Below are positions 1-12,898 of a stretch of DNA of 64,000 bases, one piece after another (the first letter of the stretch is position 1; every line of letters begins with the position of its first letter). Under the pieces are notes generated by a model. That model made no database searches and had not been told where the DNA came from. It saw nothing but the letters and a program-made list of their open reading frames with translations. The DNA is from Gonatopus flavifemur (taxonomy: Eukaryota; Arthropoda; Insecta; Hymenoptera; Dryinidae), in NCBI GenBank assembly GCA_018340375.1, contig JAFFJZ010000001.1, positions 64,410,001 through 64,474,000 on the forward strand. Reading direction: 5' to 3'. The position numbers and the translations under genes are program-made.

Positions 1-162
1 GTTTTCTTAGACTTTTTCTGGGATAAAATCTGCACGGAGAAAAATGCAGTTCAGGAATATATTAATAAAATATTGAATCGAATAATATAATTCTCAATGT
101 CGAGGATTTTCTTGTCAATTTTGATAACATATTTGTGAAATTTATCAAACCATTGTTACATT

Positions 163-476
163 CACGGAGAGAAAAAATTTGCTGACGCAGCAAATCGAGG
201 TATTATGTATAGAATAGCTAAATTTTTTGCTGACCTAGCTAAAAATTTGCTATAACAGCAATCGTGTTAGCTACGACAGCAATTTTTTAGCCGTGGCAGC
301 AAAAAATGTTTGCTCCGCCAGCAAATTTTCAGTATTATATACAGAATAGCAAACATTTTTTGCTGCCACAGCTAAAAATTCGCTGTCGCAGCTAACAAGA
401 TTGCTGCAACAGCAAATAGTTTGCTGTCACAGCCAAAAATTTGCTGCCCTGGCAAAAGGAACTCTTTTTCTCCGTG
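163..476. mobile_element. CACGG-ended palindromic element with modular GCTG..CAGC interior
   Basis: It begins cacggagagaaaaaa and ends tttttctccgtg, flanked on both sides by TT. Inside, short modules of the form gctg-NNNN-cagc or agct-NNNN-agc followed by aaatttt recur roughly every 20-30 bases on both sides of a centre near 330. It has no coding capacity. A non-autonomous inverted-repeat element is the best reading. Confidence 0.75.
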
Positions 477-1018
477 TTTCAGAAAGAAATTTTGAAATTT
501 CATCATCAATATTAAATTCAAGAACTATTATTGAATTCAACATGAAAATATGATATTTCATAAAGAATTTCGTATTAAATTTTTCTAACTGTGTTTAACA
601 AGGTTGGAAAAAGTAGTTAAGGAGTTTCCTTCGAAACATCTGTAACATTCCGTTCATTTTCCATGATTGTGAAACCGATGAATGCATCCTCCACGTCAAA
701 TATGATCTGTCCCTAAATTACATCATCATAAATTGATGAATAATCTCATGTGATACGTACTGAATTTGTGACGTGTATGTTATTGATTTCTCACACTTGA
801 TCGTTGTACGTAAACATGTGACTATGGAAGTGAATTTATACAAATGAAAAACACATCATATGAACAATTTAATCCACATAGTCAACTGACGTTTCGGATT
901 CTAATTACATCTCATCATCAGGGCAGCAAAATTACTGCGAACATGTGAAACTAAATGCGAATAAAGAACCTGATTTTCATAATAAGGATCACAAAAATCC
1001 AAAAAAAGGAACAAGTAG

Positions 1019-1048
1019 CAGAGAGAGAGAGAGAGAGAGAAAAAAAAG
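1019..1048. repeat. (GA)n microsatellite
   Basis: Simple GA repeat followed by an A run. It produces a spurious Arg-Glu-repeat reading frame. Confidence 0.9.
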
Positions 1049-3754
1049 GTACATTGCTAAGTCAGATCTCTCAATAATCCTAATTAGCACGGAGAAGAGA
1101 GTACTGATGGCATCCTCGCTGAAAAAATCTCATAGATGACCAAATCCCGCTATCTCACACATTCTCGTAAAATTTTATCAGGTTCTATAGTGGTATTTGA
1201 ACACCCGTTTATCAGATTTCATGAGACGTATGTTACTTTAACGTCTACAAAAACATTACTAAAGAAAATAAAAGAAATGGTTGATATAACCAAATTTTCC
1301 TTCGACATAAAAAAGTTTACTCATAAAACCAAGGTTTTCGCTATTGAAGTGATTAACATTTTCACAAGTTTGCTATAATAGCAAACCATTCTTCTTCGTG
1401 AGATCATAGAATCGCATGAAACAAGTCCCATTTGTCGGCAATTTCTTCCATAACTCATTAATAGGCTTGAATTTCCATGTATCGATAAAATAGAAAACTC
1501 ATTTCAATCCTTGCATTCTCCAGAGAGAAGATGTAATGAGTAATATTGAAAACAATCACTCGACGAATCAACATATTCTCTTCAATGTGGAGATTCCTGA
1601 ATAGTTTTGGAAATATCAAACCTTCTTAAACTTAAACGGATTTGCATTTGAATTTCTACTCAGTGTTAAAATCTCACGACGTATAATTCAGATTCAAATC
1701 TTCGACTTTCCATTCTCTCGACAGGATTTCCTTTGTACAGAAACTGTGAAGAATCAAGAGGGAATATTCATTCGATACGAGCGAATAAGTTCCTATTCAT
1801 TCTCAAAGCTATGTTTACCAAATTCAAGTAAATATTTCATTGTTCCAAACGAAGTTTATTTCATATAACTGATTGGTTCGTGAAACCATCAAATATTTAC
1901 TTGTGTATAGCGAATATGGTGTATGTTTCTTTGACAATAGAGAAGAACGTATTTACACATTTCACACATTTCTCTTGGTATTTGAAATTCCTGGATTGTA
2001 CAATCGTTTGGCTTCTATGTAGCTTTGTTGAGAAACAGGAATAATCTGCATTATGTCAGCGCGAATGAACTTGTAACACACAAAAATTCTCTCCTTAAAT
2101 ATATTCATCCCAAAGTGTTACTTTGGACATTTTTTTTTGCCTCTGGATAATTAATCACAGTATTATTCGTTCCCTTTCAAATTCAGTAAAAATTAAAAAA
2201 ACAAACCACTGACGTTGAATTTATTCATTCGTTATTTATATTGACTCGTAACAGCAGATTAATAATACTCCCCTACAGGACCCTCATTTTTCTCTAAAAA
2301 AGAAAAAAACAACGAAGGATTCGTTTTTCCAGCACCCAAAGGGAAAACACGAAAATCAACCGATGACTTCTGTTCCATATCTTTCTCATACGTAAGCTTT
2401 CAAAAATAAAATCCATTCTGATTTATACAGAGAAGAAAGTAGTTTACCAGACAATCGTTGGATATTCGACGAGAATACAGAACAAAGGAAACTTGTTTTA
2501 TCGGATAATATCTAAGAATGAAAAATGGCTCCAGTTTATCATTTTTAAAACACTCGTCCGCGTATAATAATATGCCGATGATTTATGACGATCGCAATTA
2601 TAATTTATCAGTTTAGGCTACCGCGTAATGGTTTTTGGCGTAAAATCGGGATCGTAAATCGTGCTTGATCCGACCATATTTTTTTTCTCTCCCCGGTAAT
2701 ATGGTTGAAACACCAACATGTGGAAAGATTTTCGTATTATTCACGCTCAATTTAATGCCATGTACTGGCGGTTTCAGAGTTCACAACGAAGCATTCACGT
2801 ATCGATGAACTTAATAAATAACCGAATAATATTTTTCAGTATTAAATACTGCGAGAAGTTTGAAGATTTCCCTGGGGGCATAGCGTTACCTATTTTATTA
2901 TACAGTTTCAATTTTCAAGAAGAGAGATTTTTCAATCGTCAGACTGTGTATTGTCAATTCATTGTCGGAGATATTGTGACGAGAACCTTATAAATGTTGC
3001 TTATTATTCAACCTGAAAAGAAATTAATAGAAACAGAATTATTCAATCCTAGAGTATGGTATTCAACGAGAAGTTGCGCTGTACAGAGATTTCCGATATA
3101 AAAGAAGAGTCGTGTTCCATGTTCTCCCGCAAGGTGATGAGCTTTATTCACCCCGCGGTTGAAAGTTTAACTCAATTCGTGTGTCATTTTAATTGCAGGA
3201 GAATATAAAGCATACGTTTTTATCGTTTCAGTCATTAACAAATTTGTTGTTCAGTTTAAACTATACTTGCAACCAATTACCAAATTGAGTAAAACTTTTC
3301 ATCGTGTATATTTATCATCTTCATTGAAGTTTCGTGCTTGAATACGCATATCCTATCGTAAATTTGAATTTTCAAAACATCCTATCCTCCAAAACTTCCA
3401 CTAAAAATCAGGAATTATATTTATCGATAAAATTTTCATGGACATTTGGAAGATATCCTCACGAATTTGAATACTTTCGTGTCCTTGAACGATTAGCAAT
3501 ACCCTTTATGGACAAAAACACGACTTTGAGGATATTTTTTCCCCTAGTGCTTTTTTGCTTTGAGAATTTGAAATGATATTTATATTACGTATATACATTG
3601 TCCCACTTCACTGAGGTTCTATTTGAGAGTTACATTAGTGAGACACTACTTACGCCACATGTGTATGTGTGTTGAATACTTTGCATCGGGGTGTATGGGT
3701 TGTATGAGTGCACGATGAGGCGCCAAGTGCCCAAGATGCGAGCGAGGCTGCATA

Positions 3755-3816
3755 TGGAGAGGAGAAAAAGAGAGAGAGAGAGAGAAAGAGAAACAGAAAG
3801 AGAGAAAGAGAGAGAC
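3755..3816. repeat. GA-rich simple repeat
   Basis: Interrupted GA/GAAA repeat. The overlapping Arg/Glu-rich reading frames are artefacts of the repeat. Confidence 0.85.
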
Positions 3817-4183
3817 GAGGTCAGCCGTTTATTGATCGAGCTCTATATTCTCCTTCTATCTACCCTATCTCTTATTCTCTCTTTCTACAAGTTTGTTGAA
3901 AGTAGATAACGCAGGAGAGTAGGCTGGCTCTTGGATGTGGTCTTTGCCTGCCAGCCTATTTGCCTGGATATGTTTGCCTGGCTGGCCAGCTTGGCAACTT
4001 TTTTTAACTCCGATACTTACCTCAGCAACGTGTTACCCTCCATCTATCTCGAACGTGTACGTCCGTGTGTACGTACCACAACCCTTGCCGGGTGTATCAT
4101 AAGAACGACAAACTCTGACTCAACACGTGGATACGCCACGGAACACAATCACGTGCGATTTCACGCGACAATTATTGCTTGCC

Positions 4184-4207
4184 CATCGATCGATCGATCG
4201 ATCGATC
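4184..4207. repeat. (ATCG)n microsatellite
   Basis: About five tandem atcg units. Confidence 0.85.
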
Positions 4208-6413
4208 CAAACCAACACTTTTATATCAATAGAAATATAATACCCTTGGTTTGGTTTTTAGTTCATGTCATTTACCGTCGGTAACTTGATCCAAAGAGAA
4301 ATATGAGTTCTTTGATGCGAGGAAACCTCTTTGGGGTTCCATCTACTATTCATATAGAATTTTGCTTTTGGAAACAAAATTCTGTAGGACAGACCGCTGT
4401 TGTTGAGTGTCACAATGGAACAAGCTAGCAAAAAAACTATCATTTATTCTTCTTCTCAATTTATGACATTGAGAAAGAGATGTTCCTTTTATCCTTCAAT
4501 AACAGTTGATTTTCACGAATAAACATAATTAAATCTTTTTGTAGACAGCAAAATGATCTTTTTAATGTCTCGAAATGGAAGATTTATAAGATTTTATTGA
4601 TATCAAAGGAAAAAAAGTATAAAAGAAAACGAATGTCGTTTGAATCACATTATTGAAATCAGAAGAATCAAAGAGTATTTGTAGAGTATTATAAATTCAT
4701 GATCATGAAGAATTGAATCAATTCTCAGATTTCGATTTTAAAGTAATATATTCGGCTTAGGATGTCGGATAAAGCTGAAAGAAAGACATTGCTGTCATAA
4801 TAACTGTTTGCGGTATAAATGTACGTCTATCTGTCATTCTGTCATTCACTCCCATTCCCTCCGAAGCTTTATTTATGAGGAGAAAGATCGAGTGACGACT
4901 TCATCGGTTTACCATTTCTAAATCCACAGATCGTTATCTTCGAATTAACGAATAACAGAAATTTACTACAAATTGGTTTTTGCGAACTGTTCCATATTCG
5001 TAATCAACGAATAATCTTGGAAATAGAGTCACGTGAAGAGAATATATGTATAAAAGAGTTGAGAGAAAAGAATGGAGAAAGTTTGAATTGAGAAACCAAT
5101 TCTTTGAATTTTAAAAATGCATCGCTCGGATGGAAGCACGAAAACTTGCATACACTTTCGTATTTACAAATAAATCGAAGCATCTTTAGCCTTGGCCTGG
5201 ACGAGTTCGCATATTGAAAGCAAAAACTTGTTACAATATCTTCAGGTTCTCCTAAGTACAAGCTTCGAGTTCTTTAAACATGTATATTTTACTTATCTAT
5301 ATTCAATATAAAAGGAGATTTTTGTATTCCGATAGAATACTGACTTCATTCCGCGAAATGGGATATTTTTTCTTTCATTTAGAAGTAGAGATTTGTGTTA
5401 GGCGAACAAAATGTAGCGAAAAACATTTCTTCGAGTCAAAAAATGTTTTTAATATCATATAAAAGACATGCGGTTTTGTGTACATCGAGAATAGGAAGAA
5501 AAAGATTTGAAGTAGGACAAAGCGGAACGAGGAAAAGATGGAACAAAAGCAATCTTTCCTGTTGGAGCAGCATTGCAACGTTGACTTTGACGATTCTATT
5601 CGATATCAAGTTTCTAATCAATAACATCTTGGATATTCTCTCGACATCGCCTCCGAGAAAAACCCTGGAGGCAATAATTTTGTGTCTCCAAGCGTATTCT
5701 ATTGAGTAGTTTAACAATTCATCCCACATTCTCTCAAATGAGCACGGGGAGAGAATCACGTGTGGATTTTGCATTGGTTGTTGTTATTTTGACATAAGTG
5801 CTGACGTGAATGCGATTGGAGTCAAATTCACATTGGAACCAATGTTATAGATAGAGATGTGCGAATCGCATTTTTTGACCTACGAATCGAATCGAATTCC
5901 AGCAACGAAAATATTCAAGGCACGTCTTATGAATGTAAATGGACCCAGCGTCTGCAGGATGAGTGGAGGTTGTCACGGAACTTGATTATGTCTTCTTCTT
6001 TTGATCCTGACAGAGTTTTACGATCGGCCCAATAATGGTTCATGACTGGATCATAGACGAAATTAATCATAAGCTCATGGCACCCATTGATGGTTTGATG
6101 ATAACTGAATCCCGGATGATAACTTGGGCCCAGGAATGGTGAAAAGTAAACGGCTAATCATCGAGGATGAGCCAATTATCGAGGGTTTTGATGCCTGGAT
6201 ACCTTGTCAATTTTGACATAGGTTTTTAATTGATTTCCCACGTGATCTCGACGTATAACTGTACTCGATTTCTAATAGCTGCTCCATACTTCGTTCATTC
6301 GAAATTCATTTGTTAAAAAATTCTCACGAGAATGACGTTGAATTATCACGTGATTCACAGCGTGATTTTTCATGTGTTTTGCAGCATTGGCTAGAGGTCC
6401 ATCTTATCATGAT

Positions 6414-6800
6414 CAGGGCTGGGCAAGTATTTGAGATACAATCATTCTAATTACGCACTGGAATGGAAACCAGTGTTGTATATCTCACATTTAAAATATA
6501 TTTCTTTCAGCATTTTATATTTGAAGTGCTTCCTTCAAAATCTTTGGTATTTAATGCTTCAAATATTTGAGAATTAGTCAAAATTGTCAAAAAATGTATT
6601 TAAAATACAAAATACAAAATACTTTAGGAAGTCTATTTAAAAATTACATTCTTCGATTGTAAAATATAAAATTCTTTGAAAAATACACTTGATGTACAAC
6701 ATACTACAGGAAATGTATTGTAAATTCAAAATACGAAATACCGATTGCATTTCCAATACTTTTCTCGCATAATTGTATTTCAAATACATGTTCAGCCCTG
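6414..6800. mobile_element. hAT miniature element (387 bases)
   Basis: It begins cagggctgggcaagtatttg and ends with the inverse cagccctg, flanked by perfect 8-base duplications atcatgat (6406-6413 and 6801-6808). CAGGGCTG ends are typical of hAT elements. The interior is AT-rich with degenerate aaatacaaaatac repeats and no coding capacity. Confidence 0.88.
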
Positions 6801-7074
6801 ATCATGATAGACCATGTGATTTTTAACGTGATTTTCAATATCATAAATTCAGTGAATCATCACCTCCTTTTTTCTCTGGGCGATTTGAAATAAGAAATTT
6901 AGTTGCCTGAACAAAATATTAGTTTCCAACCGAAAATGTTTGTTATAACGAACAATATTCCAGTCCAGGTAACTCTAATTTCTCATTGCATGTCGATTCT
7001 AGTTGAGTGTTTTTTCAGGGCATGAATTCAAATTTCGATGAAAGTCGAAGAATTTCACAGAAATTCTCTGTTAA

Positions 7075-7356
7075 TCCTTCAAGTACACACATCCTTTTAC
7101 ACCTTCGGAGTACACACAGGTGCGAATTCGCACTACGCAACTCTACCGATCAATAACTCGGTTCCTATTCGACCAATTTGACCTTCCTTTTTTCAATTTG
7201 GAGGGAAAACTGTGCAGATTAACGTGGTATGGAAGAAAGTTCACGAATATCTCATTTGATCAGTGAAAAAAACGCGAGAATAAAATCATTTTTTGACGAA
7301 AAACGAAAAGTATGAAAATAGTTGGTGCGAATTCGCACCTGGGTGTACTTGAAGGG
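7075..7356. mobile_element. TTAA-flanked miniature element, piggyBac-like
   Basis: Left end ccttcaagtacac after TTAA (7071-7074); right end gtgtacttgaaggg before TTAG (7357-7360), read as a one-base decayed TTAA. Internal inverted motif ggtgcgaattcgcac near both ends. TTAA duplication with CCCTT-like ends suggests piggyBac-type mobilisation (inference). Confidence 0.65.
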
Positions 7357-10300
7357 TTAGAAAAAATCTGAAATTTCATGTATTAGATGAATATGAAAAT
7401 TCTGAAATTTGTGATTGAAATCGAGTTCAATCATGAATTCGTGAAATTTACTGCAAAATCTATTGAAATTCATATAAAAATGCATGAAAAATCATAATTC
7501 TGTATGAGATATCATAAAATTTCATATGAAAAGTCAGAAAAGTTTTGAAAATTGATACAAAATTCATATGTTAATTGCTTCACATAAATTTATATGAAAT
7601 TCAGGAAGCAATTTTGTATGTATTAGATCTTATGGACTATTATTGCATATCACTGAAATTTTGCTGCATTGGCGTTGAATTTTTCTGATCTCTGATGGAA
7701 AAGTACAAATAGGTGGAAATTGAGTGAGGTTCGATGAAATTTTCCACTGATTCTTTGGTTTTTTTCCTCCGCCAATTCGAAATCGAATTCTTGATGCGAT
7801 TCGAAATCTTCGAATAATTCATACACGAATTCCTAATGTTGGTTAACGAATCGCACACCTCTAGTCATAGATACATCGCTACTGAATCAAACGGCAGGCA
7901 TGTTGCCATGGTAACCATGATAACAATGTAAATGCAACAGGACTCTCTGGAGTAAATTCTACATGAAATCCACACCGTAATCATAACCTCACTCTCCATG
8001 TAATTTTCACGTGGTCATTTTTTTCCGTGAGGGAGTCAACATCAGCGAACTTAACCCAATCAATTTATTCTGACAGGAGAGGAATTTGATTGACGGATGA
8101 GCGTACAAATGTTTTACAAAAACGCAAATTCCACTTCATACAGGTCATGGCCTTTGTTTTTCATCAATACACGAAACATGGAAGTAAAAAATATGTTTTG
8201 AATTCACAAAATGAGATGTACCGTACAAGATGAAATTATACATTCAATTTTTTGTTTTGAAGAAGGATTGTTGATAAAAGCCAAAGTAACAAACAGCGGC
8301 GGCATCATTTATCTGCGTCTGACACATACGCGATGTTACTACTTGAATAGAACTATCTCCGACTCCGTTAAACGGTTTTGTATTGCAGTTTAATACCGTT
8401 GGTAAAACAACATGATAAATGCAATCTACTAATTGTTCAATTAATCAACACGAATCATTTCTCGTTGAATTTTCCTCAAAGGTTTGTGGTAAACATTTAT
8501 TCCGTGAATCGAAACAAAACTTGATTTATATCTCCGTTTGACGGACAGTCGAATCTGTTCGCGTAATAACACTTCATTTGAATTACTCGGGGAAAGTTTT
8601 CTAATATTTTCAATGCTTTCTGTACTATTGGAATCTGTGAGATTCGAACGAATTCTGAGAATCGATGGTGGTTCACCGAATACCACGCATTTATATATTC
8701 AACAAAAGTGGTAGTCTTCTGTTCGAATTTTATGATACCTATAAATCACAGTTTTATGAACTGCGAAGATTTTGAATTATACCAGCGCAGCGGTGAGCTG
8801 TGTATTAAGATAATTATGTTACAAGATGGCTCTTTTCGACTAAACACACACAATTTTTGTGTTGCTTTTTTCACGATCGTAAATTGAACGACGCCTTTAG
8901 TGCTTTGCACGGTGGAGTCAATGGCCAGTGGTAGATTGTTTAACGCGCGCATAGCTAGCTGTTTGCACGCGACGCTGATGACCGCCAACGTCGTCTCGAC
9001 ACCTTCTCTCAATCCCTCAAAGCTAGGTAAAGCTCGCATACATTAGGAATGTGGTCTTGGCGTCTAGCTTTTGAAATTCGTCTTCAATGGAAAGACATAG
9101 AATAAACATGGGAAAGTTTTTGATCAATGTCCAACACGTTTGAATATAAATTCTAATTGTTCTCATAACTCCATGGGACGAAAGTGTCTTTTTTTCTTTT
9201 TCTTCTATCTCAAAATTTGATCTTGTTATACATGTGATCTGACAAAATATTCTTTATAAGTATTCATTAGTCGTTTGCCAACTTTTCCCGCATAAATACA
9301 TTGACTTGAAACTTCCTTAATAGAAAGTTACGCGAACTTTAACAGAAATTCTAATAAGTCTACTTTTCCCACATCGTTCAACTGCATCGAGTTTCGTATA
9401 GTTTGCACATTGTTCAATCATTTCATTTGAATTTGATTAAAGATCCTACAGTCGCAACAGTTGGGTCTTCGGGAATGAGACGTTTGACATTATGACATGA
9501 TGAATATTCCATGAAAGGACATGTGTAATTGATTAGAGTTCAGGGGAGAAATCTGAAACGTTTGGTATGATTGTTAATTCAGATTCCAACGTCACTTTCA
9601 TCTTATCAAGAGGAAAAAAAAAATCTTCCGCCCGTACGAACGAATTCGAATTCTTTGTTTTGTATAAAATCGCTCGAGTCTAAAGGGATCTCGTATCTCA
9701 ATAGGAATTATATACTCTTCAACATTGGAGTTCTGTTCGAAATGAAAGGAAAGAAAAGTCAAGGAAATAAAAGAGTTCATCAAATATTGAAGATACGTGT
9801 TCAATTAACGTGACTCCAACAACTTCTGTAACAGAAAATTAGCAGAACAAGCGAACTCAGCGAGCGATAAGCCTTGAGATTCAAGGAAAAGAAATCTCAT
9901 GAGAATTTCCGTACAAAGTGGTTACATGATTCTATGAATTTAACGGCAGGTACTGGCGATAGATTACACAAAAGTATACATGATGATCGAAGAAGAGAAA
10001 GAAAATAACTATCGAGTTATCGGTATAGATTTTTAGATGCTCTCAGATGATAAAGAGTATCGTTTCGCAGTGTTCTTCTTGATATAAAACGTATAATTGT
10101 GGTAACTTAATTATACGAGAATCAACTCCTGCGTGATGGTGGCGGTATAGCGGTACCACTTCTTTCAGGGACATGTCATGAATGTTGAGAGTGTAGCGAC
10201 CGTGACTCATGACACTATTCTCGACAGTATATCCACTTAAATTATCGTTTCATTTTTTCTTTCCCTCGTATAGAATAAATGCGAGAACCAACCCGCACTT

Positions 10301-12776
10301 GGTAGCGCACTTGGAATCTAAAATCAATCGAAGGACTATTTTTAAACGATCGAATTTTATGAGGGAAATCAACAATCGATTCGAAATCGACCTATTTGAA
10401 CGAAGCGTGAATTAATTCAAATGAATTTTATGTATTTAGCGCAAATATTACGGGCTATCCATGCCCTCGATCTCCCGCGGATTAAATCGGTTCGGTCAAA
10501 GACATGCAAACGCACATTAATCTTGATCTCAAGCGGAAACTCTATTAATGAAAAAGTGGAAATTCATTCTATTTCCGAGGCTAAAGCAATAAGACTGCTA
10601 TTGAAAGTCGTTAACTTTTAAAGCAGCGCATTCACCTCCTCTTCCATCAGTGAATTCAAAATCAATTACCACCGGTAATGAAAAATATGGATCGCGAATC
10701 GATTTAACGAACGTCTCTCTATGTTCGATATTCTTACGAATTTATGATTTCTGTGTTATTGTATTCTTTCTCACAAGTATGGAACGTTGCGCATCGATTT
10801 TATTCATTTGACGATCGAGGAGGAATCGATCGAGGAAACTTGATCAAATATTCATAATGTTTGACGGTGTTTGAACTGACGGATATGGTATGATTATTTA
10901 TAAGAAGTTTTAACGCCTCCACGATTCCCTTGAGTTGCGCTGTCGGATTGTTCGAATGTGTATAACTGTTGATATCGATTTGTGAATTAAATATAAAGAA
11001 CAAATGCTCGATGCAAGGGTTCCATTATCGTAGGAGTAGAAATCAATTTGGTTGGTAGTATACGTACAACAGAATGATCGAATACATTGGGAAATGCTCC
11101 GCAGTTGATGGATTCCTGAAATTAAATTGATGTTTTTAATACTTCTCATATCCTGAATCGTATACTCATTCATTCCAATATCATCCGCGAAAGTCCATTT
11201 TTTCGAGAGAAAATAGTTATATTTTATTTTAATTAACATAAGAAAATTTTTCTAGTCAGTTCTCAACATAATATATTAGAAGCTTCCTTTGCGACAGCAA
11301 AGTTTTGTACGGAGAGTGCATTCTACTTGTACATATTTGGTGTAGAGATATGGAATACCTCGTGCCACGCTTCAAAAGTTTCTAATTGTAGAACAAGGTG
11401 TATGTAATATAAATGTTGTTAGTTTCAGGTCTTTATCATTCGACTATGAATGGATAATGTCCTTAACTTGCAGGTAACCTAGTATGAATACTCACCAGGT
11501 ATTCATAAGTTTATAACGCTCGTGCTAGTGAAAAACTACCCAACTTGCCAAATATTCACAAGCACTCCCCAGTTTCTAGTTCTTCGCTACGCGGAAAATA
11601 TAAATCTAACAGTTCAATTATTCTCGGTTACGCAAGTTCAAAATTCGAATCTTCAGATTTCAAAACAGCATTGAACTTTTACAATTCATTTTTTCAACCG
11701 AGTCGAGTCAAAAAGTTGCACTGTTACTGTTCAAATCACATTTAAACTCTCCCACTAAAAGCAGTTGTATTGATTCGGTCCTAAAATTTTTTCCGTGTAC
11801 CGCAGGCGTTACAAACTCAACAAGGATGCCTACTTAATTTTTACAATATTTATATCGCCATGTCTGACCATTCCCACATCACTCTACTGATTCCAAAAAT
11901 ATTCCTCAAATCGTATATTATCGAATTCAACACCAAATTCCATTCACAATTCTTCAAGATAAATCGCGTACCTCTTCACGAATACTTCAAAGCTTTCTGC
12001 GTAACGCGTTGACCGCGATCGATTCGTCACATCATTATACGAGCATAACACAAATGCATTCAAATTTTCTCCGCTTCTCTCGCTCTTTTCTCACTCTATT
12101 TTCCTCCTTCTATCGTTCGTCGTAAATCGAAATTTCGTGACTGGATTTAGCTTCTCGAGAGACGTCCGCTATTGGTTTTATATTGGCTACACAAACAGAT
12201 CGGAGAAGAATAGATTTGATAAAAGTCTTTTCTGGTTCGATCGCTTCTTTCCTAAACGAATCACGTTTCAACATCTTCGTCCCATTTGTAACGCCCGGAT
12301 TAAAGTAGTACTACCATCCGGAGAAATTCCAGATAATACATTTGAGGAAAGGAAGGATTTTGAATATTGATTTTACATCGTGACAAATCAATTCCATCGG
12401 TTGTGTTTGAGAGTGTATCGCGGGGAATTGAACCTTCAGACCCGTGTAGTCGATAGATATGTTTTCAAACTTATATTTGACAAATGGACAGTTTGTTTTG
12501 ATACGGATTTTACGTACTGAGAGCATTGAGAAGCGGTTCACTGTTATATTCACCGTGTTGTTTTCAGTGACCGCAATGAGACTTGAAACGAGCGTTTAAA
12601 TGGAACTATGTTGAGCGTGCCTGGTTTCTTTTACGTGCGAGTAATTTATTTAGTATGAATTTTTAATATAAGGAATCGCATTGCAGATACTTTGATCGGG
12701 AAGATCAAATACTTGAAGGTACTTGAAAATATGGTGATTTTGTGTTCATGTTTCGAATGATTTTTCCTTAACGCAG

Positions 12777-12898
12777 TTATATATACGTGGTTCGAAAGAA
12801 TTAGTATGATGGTGATTCTCTTGAATTGCATCACCCTTGGGATGTATCAGCCTTGCGTGGATGACCAATGCGTGACGAATCGGTGTAAAATATTACAG
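12777..12898 (+). CDS. Ca-alpha1T: Ca-alpha1T exon 1 of window: domain I S1 and S1-S2 loop
   Basis: The exon follows an acceptor ending acgcag and stops before gtgagt. It starts with two bases that complete a codon, then 40 codons beginning [17 protein letters not shown] (S1), then an extracellular loop with three cysteines (PC, QC and RC) ending KILQ. The cysteine-bearing S1-S2 loop is typical of Cav3. It ends in phase 0 and joins MFDD of exon 2. The preceding exon, which should encode the cytoplasmic amino terminus ending in phase 1, is not visible upstream. No long open frame flags this exon; it was recognised from protein motifs. Confidence 0.92.

Larger units (their letters stand above)
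5852..7863. mobile_element. hAT-type non-autonomous element nested in 5743-8039
   Basis: The ends are tagagatgtgcgaatcg and cgaatcgcacacctcta, inverted with one or two mismatches. The flanks are gttataga and gtcataga, an 8-base target duplication with one mismatch. TAGAG(A/G)TGTGCGA ends and 8-base duplications are characteristic of hAT elements. No transposase is recognisable. It contains two further insertions. Confidence 0.75.
5743..8039. mobile_element. CACGG-ended element, outer shell of a nested composite
   Basis: Ends are cacggggagagaatcacg and its diverged inverse ending ttttttccgtg, each flanked by AG (2-base target duplication). Left of the insertions it resembles the right part of the element at 56597-57020 (ccaatgttat, gtcaaattcaca); right of them it carries that element's gtaaattctacatgaaatcc-type sequence in inverse. 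The shell proper is only a few hundred bases; the interior is occupied by the hAT-type element at 5852-7863. Confidence 0.75.
1..12776. other. intronic or upstream DNA 5' of exon 1
   Basis: No exon is recognised. Exon 1 enters in a split codon, so this is intron sequence at least next to it. It holds a CACGG-ended element (163-476), several microsatellites, and the nested composite at 5743-8039. Short open frames show no family motifs or coding composition. A lone element-end fragment (cacggagaaaaatgcag) sits at 35-51. I see nothing I can name in 477-5742 and 8040-12776 beyond simple repeats. Confidence 0.7.

Noticed and set aside
35..51. A CACGG element starting at base 35
   Set aside because: Only one end is visible; no inverted partner with a matching flank was found.
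3691..3909. Arg/Glu-rich open frames
   Set aside because: They arise from reading a GA-rich simple repeat in different frames.
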